From assembly GCA_017526445.1 (NCBI GenBank), contig JAFXRI010000096.1, positions 1-46,099 on the forward strand: DNA of 46,099 nucleotides, given 5' to 3'. Shown one piece after another: positions 1-7,421 of the stretch (positions are counted from its first letter, which is position 1; each line of letters starts with the position of its first letter). The DNA is from Ruminococcus sp. (GTDB lineage Bacteria > Bacillota > Clostridia > Oscillospirales > Ruminococcaceae). The notes under the pieces were generated by a model. The model was not told the origin of the DNA and did no database searches. It was given only the letters and a program-made list of their open reading frames with translations. A program made the position numbers and the translations under genes.

Positions 1-138
1 CAGTCAGATTTTTCGTCAGAGTGCATAAATTTGACGCAGGCGGGCTGACGCCCGGCAAGGAAAATTTGTGTGCTATGACGGGAAATATGCAAGCAGATGA
101 CGTGCAGAGGCGCAAGCCGCGGGTTGTGCGGTGTTGCC
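1..138. repeat. Hairpin repeat family, copy A (cut by the window edge)
   Basis: The sequence matches the interior and right end of the copy at 11528-11738 nearly base for base, ending in the same right arm TTGTGCGGTGTTGCC at 124-138. The left arm lies outside the window. Copy A differs mainly in its central hairpin, where a short CGGGC/GCCCG stem replaces the longer stem of the other copy. It sits just beyond the 3' end of the aldo/keto reductase gene. The identity of the family is unknown to me. Confidence 0.8.
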
Positions 139-144
139 TTATAT

Positions 145-182
145 AAAAAGATCTCCCCGCTCTGTCCTGAGCCGGGAGATCT
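145..182 (-). terminator. Intrinsic terminator of the aldo/keto reductase gene
   Basis: Read on the minus strand, the arms AGATCTCCCGGC and GCGGGGAGATCT form a strong stem followed directly by TTTTTATAT. It lies 11 bases past the stop codon of the gene at 193. Confidence 0.85.
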
Positions 183-192
183 GTCAGTTCTG

Positions 193-1176
193 TCAAAGTA
201 TGTTTTCCAGGAATGCCGCTGTCTTGGCATCGTAGCGGAGGTCCTGAGCCTCCATATCCTCCTCCAGCTGCCAGAGCTTGGAGGCCGCGAATACAGACGA
301 TACAAAGAACTGCTGGCTGTTCAGATAGCCCAGAGGCACTACTGCGGGAGGTACTCCCGTCTCCTGGCTGATCTTCTTTACCCTTGCAAGACGCGCCAGG
401 TTCGCCGTCGAGGTGAACTGCCCGTCTACCGGTATGGTGGCATCGCCCTTGGCAAACCTCGCAAAGAAGCCCTTGGCCTGGGGAGAGAATGCCATTACCG
501 GCATATCATGCTTGCGGTACCAGTTGTACTCCCACATATTCATACATACCAGCGTAGGATCCCCGAAGGTGTCCGTGGAGGAGTGCGCAAGGCTGTAGTT
601 TATCTGACTCACCGAGAATGGCTCGGCACCGTGCTGCAGCGCCCACTTGTTGGCTGCCTCGATGCGGGATGTGGTCCAGTTGGATGCACCGATGAACCTT
701 ACCTTTCCGCTCTGCACAAAATCGTTGAGTATGGGCATTATCTCGCTCACCGGGATCTGCTCGTCATCCCGGTGCAGGAAGTATATGTCGATGTAATCTG
801 TCTGAAGACATTCCAGGCTCTTCTCCAGATCTCCCGTCAAAGACTCCCTGTCAAGCCTCGATACCGTCATATCGCTGATGTCGGGATGACCGCCCTTCGT
901 GGCGATTATGATCCTGGAGCGGTTGCCCCTCGCCTTCATCCACCTGCCTATCACCGACTCGCTGGCATCTCTGCCGTTCTCCAGCCACTCGCAGTAAACT
1001 CTCGCAGTGTCAACACAGGTCCCTCCCAGCTCAACATACTTGTCAAGCAGCGAGAAATAGAACTCGTCATTGTCCTGTGTCTCAAAATTCGCTGTGCCGA
1101 GAGTAAGACATGGCAGCTCCAGCGCATGGCGCTTGTTTTTCAGAGTATATTTGAACAATCTTATCACCCCATACAT
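193..1176 (-). CDS. Aldo/keto reductase family oxidoreductase
   Basis: This 327-residue protein is probably a cytosolic NADPH-dependent reductase of the aldo/keto reductase superfamily with a TIM-barrel fold. The usual catalytic residues are visible in order: Asp and Tyr in CVDTARVY, Lys in IIIATKGGH and His in IYFLHRDD. The stretch GASNWTTSRIEAA is the typical GxSNW strand-helix of the family. The substrate cannot be deduced. The listed ATG has only a weak ribosome binding site. A TTG at 1158 is preceded by GGGGTG at good spacing and would give 321 residues starting MFKYTLKN, so it is a real alternative start. The gene is monocistronic, with its own terminator, and divergent from ylxM. Confidence 0.85.
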   Translation of the reverse strand: MYGVIRLFKYTLKNKRHALELPCLTLGTANFETQDNDEFYFSLLDKYVELGGTCVDTARVYCEWLENGRDASESVIGRWMKARGNRSRIIIATKGGHPDISDMTVSRLDRESLTGDLEKSLECLQTDYIDIYFLHRDDEQIPVSEIMPILNDFVQSGKVRFIGASNWTTSRIEAANKWALQHGAEPFSVSQINYSLAHSSTDTFGDPTLVCMNMWEYNWYRKHDMPVMAFSPQAKGFFARFAKGDATIPVDGQFTSTANLARLARVKKISQETGVPPAVVPLGYLNSQQFFVSSVFAASKLWQLEEDMEAQDLRYDAKTAAFLENIL

Positions 1177-1305
1177 TCTCGTCCCGCCGCTGCAAAAAGC
1201 AGCAGCAGCGCATTATACATATAAAACATCATATTAATTTTAACACAATTCTATTCCCGATTTCAAGGGGTTTCGTGAAATTTTTATATATTTTTAAAAA
1301 AGTGC

Positions 1306-1334
1306 TTGACAAGGACTGCAACTTGATATATAAT
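1306..1334 (+). promoter_or_regulatory. Sigma-A-type promoter of the ylxM-ffh-rpsP operon
   Basis: TTGACA (1306-1311) and TATAAT (1329-1334) are separated by 17 bp. A small perfect hairpin, GTAAAGT/ACTTTAC (1347-1366), lies in the leader before the TTG start of ylxM. Confidence 0.9.
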
Positions 1335-1403
1335 GATTAAAGCAGCGTAAAGTCTGCAAACTTTACAGCTGTACAAAAAAACAGACACAATGGAGGGACA
1401 GGC

Positions 1404-1793
1404 TTGAACAAAAACCTTGCAACGAGCGATCTGCTCGACATCTACGGACAGCTTCTTACCGAAAAGCAGCGCGATATGCTGGAGCTTTACTATAACGACG
1501 ACCTCTCCCTCTCGGAGATAGCCGAGCACTACGAGATCTCACGCCAGGGCGTGCACGACTCGATCAAGCGCGGCGAGGAGACTCTGGAGGAGTACGAGAA
1601 GATCCTCGGTCTGAAAGCACAGCAGGAAAACTACAAGCAGGAGCTTATGCATTACAAGGAACTGGCTCTTGCCGTGTTTGAGGAGTGCAAGAAGGTCTCC
1701 TTCGGACGCAACATCGCCGAAAAGACCATCACTCTGCTGGAGACTCTCGATGAGAAGCTCGAGGCTTTCGACAACTCCAAATTCTTAGAATAA
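1404..1793 (+). CDS. ylxM: YlxM family DNA-binding protein, SRP-associated
   Basis: This 129-residue helix-turn-helix protein is of the YlxM/p13 family, nearly always encoded next to ffh. In other Firmicutes it binds the signal recognition particle. The N-terminal half has the sigma-factor-like helices: [19 protein letters not shown], then [19 protein letters not shown], a typical HTH. The C-terminal part is charged and helical. The start codon is TTG; GGAGGG at 1392-1397 is well placed for it and no ATG fits. Only 18 bases separate it from ffh, so the two are cotranscribed from the promoter at 1306. Confidence 0.93.
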   Translation: MNKNLATSDLLDIYGQLLTEKQRDMLELYYNDDLSLSEIAEHYEISRQGVHDSIKRGEETLEEYEKILGLKAQQENYKQELMHYKELALAVFEECKKVSFGRNIAEKTITLLETLDEKLEAFDNSKFLE

Positions 1794-1811
1794 GTTTCAA
1801 AGAGGTGCAAA

Positions 1812-3182
1812 ATGGCATTTGAAGGACTTTCCGAAAAGCTGGGTTCAGTCTTCAAAAAACTGAAATCCCGCGGCAAGCTTTCCGAAAGCGACGTCAAGGA
1901 GGCAATGCGAGAAGTCAAGATGGCTCTCCTCGAGGCCGACGTCAGCTATAAGGTAGTTAAGGAATTTATCGCAAACGTGACCGAGCGTGCAGTCGGTGAG
2001 GAGGTTCTCAAGAGCCTTACCCCCGGCCAGCAGGTCATAAAGATAGTTAATGACGAGCTCATCAAGCTCATGGGTGAAGCCAATTCCAAGATCAACTTCC
2101 CCAACAAGCCCCCCTGCATCATTATGATGTGCGGACTCCAGGGTTCAGGTAAGACCACCCATGCCGCCAAGCTCGCCAAGCATTTCAAGTCCCAGGGCAA
2201 GCGCCCGCTGCTGGTCGCCTGCGACGTTTACAGACCTGCCGCTATCGAGCAGCTGAAAGTCGTCGGTGCCAAGGCCGATGTCTCGGTGTTTGAGATGGGA
2301 CAGATCGATCCGAGAAAGATCGTCAGGGAAGGCATCAAGCACGCAAAAGACTACGGCAATGACCTTGTGATACTCGATACCGCAGGACGTCTCCATATTG
2401 ACGAAGCGCTTATGAACGAGCTCAAGGATATAAAGAAGATAGCCGAACCCAATGAGATCATGCTGGTCGTTGACGCCATGATCGGTCAGGATGCCGTTAA
2501 GGTGGCATCCAGCTTCGACGAGGCTCTCGGCATCGACAGCGTTATCCTCACCAAACTCGATTCGGATACAAGAGGCGGTGCGGCTCTGTCCGTGCTTTCT
2601 GTAACGGGTAAGCCCATCAAGTTCGTCGGAATGGGCGAAAAGCTTGACGAGTTCGAGCCCTTCCACCCCGAGAGAATGGCTTCGCGTATCCTCGGTATGG
2701 GCGATATGCTCACGCTTATAGAAAAGGCTCAGCAGACAGTGGATGAGAAGGAAGCCGAGAAGCTGGCCAAGAAGGTCAAGGAAAAAGGCTTCGACCTGAA
2801 CGACCTGTTGGATCAGATGAAGTCGATCCATAAAATGGGATCTATGCGCTCAATAATGAGACTGATACCCGGCGCCTCAAAGATAACCGATGAACAGCTC
2901 GAGGCCGGCGAGATACAGCTCAAGAAGACCGAGGCCATAATCAACTCTATGACCAAGCAGGAGCGCGAGAAGCCTCAGATCATCGATCCCAAGCGCAAGA
3001 GAAGGATCGCTGCCGGCAGCGGCACCCAGGTATCCGATATCAACAACCTGCTCAAACAGTTTGAACAGATGCAGCAGATGATGAAGAAGTTCGGAGTCGG
3101 CGGAAGTCTCCACGGCAAGAAATCCAGACGCAACCGCGCCGCCCTGCTGAAAGGCCTCGGCGGAAAAATGCCCCCGGAATAA
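1812..3182 (+). CDS. ffh: Signal recognition particle protein Ffh (SRP54)
   Basis: This is the 456-residue GTPase of the signal recognition particle, which binds signal sequences and 4.5S/6S RNA and delivers ribosomes to FtsY at the membrane. An N domain (about residues 1-85) precedes the G domain. The G domain has P-loop GLQGSGKTT, box DTAGRL and TKLD. The C-terminal M domain is rich in methionine (GSMRSIMRLIPG, then QFEQMQQMMKKFG). Length is normal for the family. AGAGGTGC precedes the ATG. It is the second gene of the ylxM-ffh-rpsP-khpA group. Confidence 0.98.
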   Translation: MAFEGLSEKLGSVFKKLKSRGKLSESDVKEAMREVKMALLEADVSYKVVKEFIANVTERAVGEEVLKSLTPGQQVIKIVNDELIKLMGEANSKINFPNKPPCIIMMCGLQGSGKTTHAAKLAKHFKSQGKRPLLVACDVYRPAAIEQLKVVGAKADVSVFEMGQIDPRKIVREGIKHAKDYGNDLVILDTAGRLHIDEALMNELKDIKKIAEPNEIMLVVDAMIGQDAVKVASSFDEALGIDSVILTKLDSDTRGGAALSVLSVTGKPIKFVGMGEKLDEFEPFHPERMASRILGMGDMLTLIEKAQQTVDEKEAEKLAKKVKEKGFDLNDLLDQMKSIHKMGSMRSIMRLIPGASKITDEQLEAGEIQLKKTEAIINSMTKQEREKPQIIDPKRKRRIAAGSGTQVSDINNLLKQFEQMQQMMKKFGVGGSLHGKKSRRNRAALLKGLGGKMPPE

Positions 3183-3244
3183 CAGCTATCAACGGCGAAA
3201 GCCTTGATCATACACAACTTCAGAACAAGTGAGGTGAATGTAAA

Positions 3245-3487
3245 ATGGCAGTAAAGATCAGACTCAGAAGAATGGGCGCTAAGAAGGCTCCTTTCTACAG
3301 AGTAGTTGTTGCTGACTCGAGGTATCCGAGAGACGGCCGCTTCATCGAGGAGATCGGTTACTACGATCCCACCAAGGATCCCGTAGTTCTCAAGATCGAC
3401 GACGAGAAGGTAAAGAGCTGGATCGCTAAGGGCGCACAGCCTACCGATACTGTAAAGGCTCTTTTAAAGAAGAACGGCACCCTCTGA
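3245..3487 (+). CDS. rpsP: 30S ribosomal protein bS16
   Basis: This 80-residue protein is clear bS16: it opens [19 protein letters not shown] and contains [22 protein letters not shown]. It binds 16S rRNA early in 30S assembly. The ribosome binding site is GAGGTGAA. The gene lies 62 bases after ffh and upstream of khpA, the usual Firmicutes order. The expected rimM, trmD and rplS do not follow in this window. Confidence 0.98.
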   Translation: MAVKIRLRRMGAKKAPFYRVVVADSRYPRDGRFIEEIGYYDPTKDPVVLKIDDEKVKSWIAKGAQPTDTVKALLKKNGTL

Positions 3488-3499
3488 TGCGCGTCCTTC

Positions 3500-3536
3500 A
3501 TCGGCAGAACACCTATCCCACCACCGTTCTGCCGAT
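3500..3536 (+). promoter_or_regulatory. Hairpin between rpsP and khpA
   Basis: ATCGGCAGAAC (3500-3510) and GTTCTGCCGAT (3526-3536) form a perfect 11-bp inverted repeat. There is no T-run after it, so it is not a normal terminator. It may mark or stabilise the rpsP 3' end. Function is inferred only. Confidence 0.6.
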
Positions 3537-3593
3537 AAAACAGGTGGGGCTCTGCCCTGCCGGTTTCCGTGGGAAAACTAAGGAGGTCATCAT

Positions 3594-3827
3594 ATGGAAC
3601 AGCTTCTGAAAACAATCGTCACCGAGCTCGTCGAGGATCCGTCTGCCGTAGAGGTAACGGTCGATGAGCCCAATGAAGAAGGCGAGGTCGTTTATCATCT
3701 GCACGTCGCTCCCGAGGATATGGGAAGAGTCATCGGCAAACAGGGACGTATCGCAAAGGCGATACGCACCGTTATGAGAGCCGGCTGCTCCCGCATCGGT
3801 CAGAAGATCAGAGTAGAGATAGACTAA
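3594..3827 (+). CDS. khpA: KH domain RNA-binding protein KhpA (YlqC family)
   Basis: This 77-residue protein is a single KH domain with the GxxG loop in GRVIGKQGRIAKAIRTV. KhpA proteins bind RNA, in streptococci as a heterodimer with KhpB, and influence cell division and translation. Position after rpsP is typical. The ribosome binding site AAGGAGGTC lies just before the ATG. A strong terminator nine bases past the stop closes the operon. Confidence 0.95.
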   Translation: MEQLLKTIVTELVEDPSAVEVTVDEPNEEGEVVYHLHVAPEDMGRVIGKQGRIAKAIRTVMRAGCSRIGQKIRVEID

Positions 3828-3836
3828 GATACTATG

Positions 3837-3859
3837 AGCTCGCTTCGGCGAGCTTTTTT
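3837..3859 (+). terminator. Intrinsic terminator of the ylxM-ffh-rpsP-khpA operon
   Basis: AGCTCGC, a TTCG tetraloop and GCGAGCT are followed by a T-run. Confidence 0.93.
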
Positions 3860-3884
3860 ATTTCAGGTGAGAGGAGGTTTCCTG

Positions 3885-4394
3885 ATGGACTGTATCATAA
3901 GGGAACTGAAAAGAAAAGAATATCCCCTGCTTGACGATCTGCTGTATGAGGCGATCTTCATTCCCGAGGGAACTGCCCCGCCGCCGAGAGACATCATCCT
4001 CCGGCCCGAACTGCAGGTCTATGTCGAAGACTTCGGCTCCCGCAGAGGGGATCTTGCCCTCGCTGCCGAAGTGAACGGCCGCATCGCCGGTGGTGTGTGG
4101 ACGAGGATAATGAACGACTACGGCCACATCGACGACGAGACGCCGTCCTTTGCCATATCGCTCTTTAGGGAATACCGCAGCCGCGGCATAGGTACGGAGC
4201 TTATGAGAGAGATGCTCCGGCGGCTGTCCGGGGAGGGTTTCCGGCAGGCCTCCCTTGCTGTGCAGAAGGATAACTATGCCGTAAGGATGTACCGCCGCGT
4301 CGGCTTTGAGACCGTCGGCGAAAACGACGAGGAGTATATTATGCTGTGCCGGCTCGATAAAAATGGAAGACGCAAAAATGTAATCGGAATGTAA
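3885..4394 (+). CDS. GNAT family N-acetyltransferase
   Basis: This 169-residue protein is an acetyl-CoA-dependent acyltransferase of the GNAT superfamily. The acetyl-CoA loop is REYRSRGIGTELMREML, preceded by a beta strand and followed by ASLAVQKDNYAVRMYRRVGF, the usual motif B. The reading frame is open further upstream. The start chosen is the ATG behind GAGAGGAGG, because the upstream codons run through the preceding terminator. The substrate (small molecule or protein N-terminus) is unknown. It ends at the promoter of the next gene. Confidence 0.9.
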   Translation: MDCIIRELKRKEYPLLDDLLYEAIFIPEGTAPPPRDIILRPELQVYVEDFGSRRGDLALAAEVNGRIAGGVWTRIMNDYGHIDDETPSFAISLFREYRSRGIGTELMREMLRRLSGEGFRQASLAVQKDNYAVRMYRRVGFETVGENDEEYIMLCRLDKNGRRKNVIGM

Positions 4395-4423
4395 TTGATT
4401 TTTTTACATAATTATTGTATAAT
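4395..4423 (+). promoter_or_regulatory. Promoter of the cytidylate-kinase-like gene
   Basis: TTGATT (4395-4400), a 17-bp spacer and TATAAT (4418-4423). It begins one base past the GNAT stop codon. Confidence 0.8.
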
Positions 4424-4460
4424 TATTAACAGCGAAATATATCAGAACGGAGGGCTGACT

Positions 4461-5057
4461 ATGTCAAGGATAAATGTTGTCGCGATCGAAAGACAGTACT
4501 GCAGCGGAGGAAGCGAGATCGGCCGCAAAGCCGCCGAGATGCTGGGTGTTCCCTGCTATGACCGCGAGATCGTCGAAATGGCCGCGGAAAGGATGAACCT
4601 GTCCGTCGATGAGATACGGAAATTTGAGGAATCGGTCATCAACCCCTTCAAGGCGCCCATACACCTGCGCCGTGAAAGACAGCTGGATACCTTTGAAAAG
4701 GTGTTCGCCGCCGAGACCGAGATCATCACAGATATCGCCCGCCAGGGGCGCTGCATCATCGTCGGCAGATGCGCCGGCTATATTCTCAAAAGTGTTACCC
4801 GCACACTGAAGGTGTATATCTGCGCCACTGCGGAGAGCCGTACAGCCAGAGCAGTCGATGAGCATAACATCGCCTTCGAGGACGTTGACAATATCCTGAA
4901 GCGCTACGACAAGAAGCGGGGAGATTACTTCAACGTCAATACCAGACAGAACTGGTCCTCGATGCTGACATATGACATCTGCCTCAACAGCACCGTACTC
5001 GGCACCGACGGCTGCGCAAGAACGATCTGCGATATAGTAAGAGCCTCCGAGGGCTGA
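4461..5057 (+). CDS. Cytidylate kinase-like family protein
   Basis: This 198-residue P-loop protein is of the cytidylate-kinase-like family common in Clostridia, distinct from Cmk. The nucleotide loop is RQYCSGGSEIGRKAA near the N-terminus, and GRCIIVGRCAGYIL is the second Rossmann strand. A kinase role on a nucleotide is inferred from the family; the true substrate is unknown. The start is the ATG after CGGAGGGCTG. The frame is open upstream, but that part overlaps the promoter. It is a single-gene unit, since the next promoter begins 22 bases after its stop. Confidence 0.85.
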   Translation: MSRINVVAIERQYCSGGSEIGRKAAEMLGVPCYDREIVEMAAERMNLSVDEIRKFEESVINPFKAPIHLRRERQLDTFEKVFAAETEIITDIARQGRCIIVGRCAGYILKSVTRTLKVYICATAESRTARAVDEHNIAFEDVDNILKRYDKKRGDYFNVNTRQNWSSMLTYDICLNSTVLGTDGCARTICDIVRASEG

Positions 5058-5078
5058 TTTTGCAGCTCAGCGTTCTAC

Positions 5079-5107
5079 TTGACAAAAGTCTTTTCCTGTG
5101 TTATAAT
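5079..5107 (+). promoter_or_regulatory. Promoter of the T-box / tyrS operon
   Basis: TTGACA (5079-5084), a 17-bp spacer and TATAAT (5102-5107): perfect consensus hexamers. Confidence 0.93.
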
Positions 5108-5113
5108 CAGTAC

Positions 5114-5361
5114 GATATCCAAATGCTGTGACATCGGACAAGTAAGCTGCATTGCAGAGCAAAGAGAGCGCCCGGGTGGTGTGAGGGCGCGGAAGTGTGC
5201 AGACGAATACACCGAAAGAGCAGGCTGCCGAGAAAGCGTTCAGCAAAGGCAGCACGGCGGCGTGCCGTTACAACGCATAAGGCAGCGCGTGTTCAGATGC
5301 GCTGTGAACGAGGTGGTACCGCGATATATTCGCCCTCCGGTCTGTGATCGGAGGGCTTTTG
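5114..5361 (+). promoter_or_regulatory. T-box riboswitch, tyrosine type (UAC specifier)
   Basis: A T-box leader senses uncharged tRNA and switches between terminator and antiterminator. Stem I shows the AGUA loop-E element at 5141-5144 and the opposite GAA-UAC-A at 5205-5211, which gives the specifier codon UAC (Tyr) at 5208-5210. The T-box core GAACGAGGTGGTACCGCG spans 5306-5323. Its UGGU bulge would pair with an ACCA tRNA end, fitting tRNA-Tyr. The terminator GCCCTCCG/CGGAGGGC (5332-5339 and 5349-5356) is followed by TTTT. The first tyrosine gene downstream is tyrS, three genes away, which supports the specifier reading. Confidence 0.92.
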
Positions 5362-5381
5362 TTCTGTTTGGGGGTGAGGAT

Positions 5382-6245
5382 ATGAATGGCTGGAAATCGA
5401 CGCTGCTGGTCACAGTCGTCGTCGGAGCGGGCGGAGCCGTTATGCTATCCACGCAGGACGTCCCTCCCTACTGGGCAATACTGATCGCCGCAGCTGTGGC
5501 ACTGATAATGTTCCTGATGGACTGGTGGGAGCGCCGCGACGACAAGAAATCCTTTGAGGAAGCCAGGAAATTTGAAGCAGGCTATGCCTTCAAGGATCAG
5601 CGGGAGGAACAGAAGTATTACGCCTGGGCAGAAAGTCATCCTCCACGCCAGCCCTCAAAGAATATGCTCTCAGACCTGATCGCAAGGTACCGGACGCCCG
5701 GATGCGCCGCCGAGTTTCTCGGAGTGGTGGCTCTGGGGCTCATCGAGATAATCCTGTTCAAGGAAAAAGCCGAGGGCAAGGGCGAACCGGCTGTTATCTA
5801 TATCGTTATGGGAGGTATGATAATACTTCTTTATCTCGGGCTCTCGAACCTGTTCGGCTTCAAGGCAAGACGGCTCTACGGCAAGCTGGAGGAGCTGCCG
5901 AACTTCGAGCATATCCGCCGAAGCTATGCCGACGGGCTGATGGTCGGACGTCCGATGAACCGTATAGGCTACATAAGCATCGGCAGCGAGTATATCACAC
6001 TTATCGCCTCAAAGGGCATTGCCCCGATAGACCGCAGCCTTATAACACGGGTGTGCCGTGCGAATATGCTGACAGCCTACTATACCAACGATGTATATAC
6101 CGGCAGGAAGGAAAGCTATTTCATAAAGGTATATGCCGCCTCCGGCCAGTACCGCGTCCAGCTGACCAAATTCCAGATGGTGCAGGCTTACGAGCTGTTA
6201 AAGCGTGCGGGCCTGCCCTGTGATGACACCATTGAAATGAGGTAA
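5382..6245 (+). CDS. Unrecognised membrane protein, first gene of the Tyr T-box operon
   Basis: I do not recognise this 287-residue protein. Two N-terminal hydrophobic segments (LLVTVVVGAGGAVML and YWAILIAAAVALIMFLM) are followed by a charged stretch of about 75 residues. Two more segments come next (AEFLGVVALGLIEIILF and VIYIVMGGMIILLYLGL). The last 110 residues or so are probably cytosolic and mixed alpha/beta (IGYISIGSEYITLIASKGIAP). The start is the ATG behind GGGGTGAGGA, immediately past the T-box terminator, so its transcription should follow tyrosine supply. Confidence 0.75.
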   Translation: MNGWKSTLLVTVVVGAGGAVMLSTQDVPPYWAILIAAAVALIMFLMDWWERRDDKKSFEEARKFEAGYAFKDQREEQKYYAWAESHPPRQPSKNMLSDLIARYRTPGCAAEFLGVVALGLIEIILFKEKAEGKGEPAVIYIVMGGMIILLYLGLSNLFGFKARRLYGKLEELPNFEHIRRSYADGLMVGRPMNRIGYISIGSEYITLIASKGIAPIDRSLITRVCRANMLTAYYTNDVYTGRKESYFIKVYAASGQYRVQLTKFQMVQAYELLKRAGLPCDDTIEMR

Positions 6246-6281
6246 CAATGAAACCTTACCGTATTGAAAGGTCGTGATAGA

Positions 6282-6306
6282 AATGAAAACGCCCGACGTT
6301 TTCATT
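6282..6306 (+). promoter_or_regulatory. Intercistronic hairpin
   Basis: AATGAAAACG (6282-6291) and CGTTTTCATT (6297-6306) are a perfect 10-bp inverted repeat with a 5-base loop. No T-run follows, so it is more likely an mRNA stability or processing element than a terminator. Confidence 0.5.
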
Positions 6307-6329
6307 CATTATGGAAGGGATGACAGGAT

Positions 6330-6824
6330 ATGAGTTTCGGGTTCTCCTATGTGGGACTCATCTATCTTGTTATGCTGTTTACACCGAATATCATCTGGAG
6401 CAGGAACCTGCCGGAGAATTACGAAAAATACGCCGCCGATGAGAACAGGGTGCTGCTCGCCCTTGAGCGCACCGGAGAGTTCCTGGTGAGCGGGCTCTGC
6501 CTGATATTCTCGGACTTCAACATCCGGGAGATAAGGCCGTGGAGCGCCGTGCTTCTGGTCTCCTTCCTGCTTATGGTGCTTTATGAGATCTACTGGGTGC
6601 GCTATTTCCGCAGCGGGAAAACGATGAGGGATATGTATTCTTCTATCCTCGGCATACCTGTTGCGGGGGCAACGCTTCCTGTGCTTGCGTTTGCGCTGCT
6701 TTCGGTTTACGGCGGAAATCTGCCGATGCTGATCGCTTCCGTTATTCTCGGCATCGGACATATCGGGATACACCTCTGCCACCGGAAGGAAGCCCTTGCA
6801 GAAGAAAATGAAAGGAGCGCATAG
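6330..6824 (+). CDS. Unrecognised multi-pass membrane protein
   Basis: This 164-residue integral membrane protein has about five hydrophobic segments: SYVGLIYLVMLFTPNI, EFLVSGLCLIF, AVLLVSFLLMVLYEIYW, GATLPVLAFALLSVYG and MLIASVILGIGHIGIHL. The opening with MLFTPNIIWSRNLPENY resembles an unannotated family I associate with Clostridia, but I cannot assign a function. GGAAGGGATGAC lies before the ATG. It is the second gene of the T-box operon; two bases separate its stop from the next start. Confidence 0.75.
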   Translation: MSFGFSYVGLIYLVMLFTPNIIWSRNLPENYEKYAADENRVLLALERTGEFLVSGLCLIFSDFNIREIRPWSAVLLVSFLLMVLYEIYWVRYFRSGKTMRDMYSSILGIPVAGATLPVLAFALLSVYGGNLPMLIASVILGIGHIGIHLCHRKEALAEENERSA

Positions 6825-6826
6825 AT

Positions 6827-7408
6827 TTGTTTTTGGCCTTAGAGATCGCCTGGGCGGTCTTTCTGGGACTCGTGTCACTGTTCGGTTATCCTCCCCTTGT
6901 GCACAGCCTGATGATCAGGAAAAGGACAGCCGACAGAAGGATAAAGCTTGAACTTACAGGCAGCAGCGGCTCGGTACTGTATCCTTATATCGCTGCTGTG
7001 TTCGCCGCAAGCGGGATATACTGCATAGTGGAGTATATAAGGAACAAAGATCCTTACCGCCTTGCCCGGATATTTACAGATCTTTCCGCTGCGCTTTATT
7101 TCTTCCTGCTGTGGCTCAACCGGAAGAGCTGTTATCTTACCGGGACACACCTTATCTTGCCCGAAAGCGCAGGCAAAGCCGGGAGCTATGCTTATCTGCT
7201 CGGTGAGGATTCGCTGAAGCTCAGCCGCAATTCCAATCCCGGAAAAACGCTGAAATTCCGTATTCCCGAGGACAGGGCCCTGCTGGAAAAAATGCTCCTC
7301 GAACATTACAAGCCCATGGAGGGGCTGATCCAGTGTATGAAGCATTACCCCGTGATATACTTAATTCAGCACAGCAATAATAAACCAATCAGAAAAAACA
7401 TTATATAA
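6827..7408 (+). CDS. Unrecognised membrane protein with TTG start
   Basis: This 193-residue protein has three likely membrane segments (AWAVFLGLVSLFGY, YPYIAAVFAASGIYCIVEY and FTDLSAALYFFLLWL). A soluble C-terminal part of about 85 residues follows, with YLLGEDSLKLSRNSNP. The start is TTG: AAAGGAGCG precedes it at proper spacing. It is the third membrane gene between the Tyr T-box and tyrS, with 13 bases to tyrS. The last residues (SNNKPIRKNII) overlap the region just before the tyrS ribosome binding site. Function unknown. Confidence 0.7.
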   Translation: MFLALEIAWAVFLGLVSLFGYPPLVHSLMIRKRTADRRIKLELTGSSGSVLYPYIAAVFAASGIYCIVEYIRNKDPYRLARIFTDLSAALYFFLLWLNRKSCYLTGTHLILPESAGKAGSYAYLLGEDSLKLSRNSNPGKTLKFRIPEDRALLEKMLLEHYKPMEGLIQCMKHYPVIYLIQHSNNKPIRKNII

Positions 7409-7421
7409 AGGAGTAGTAAAA

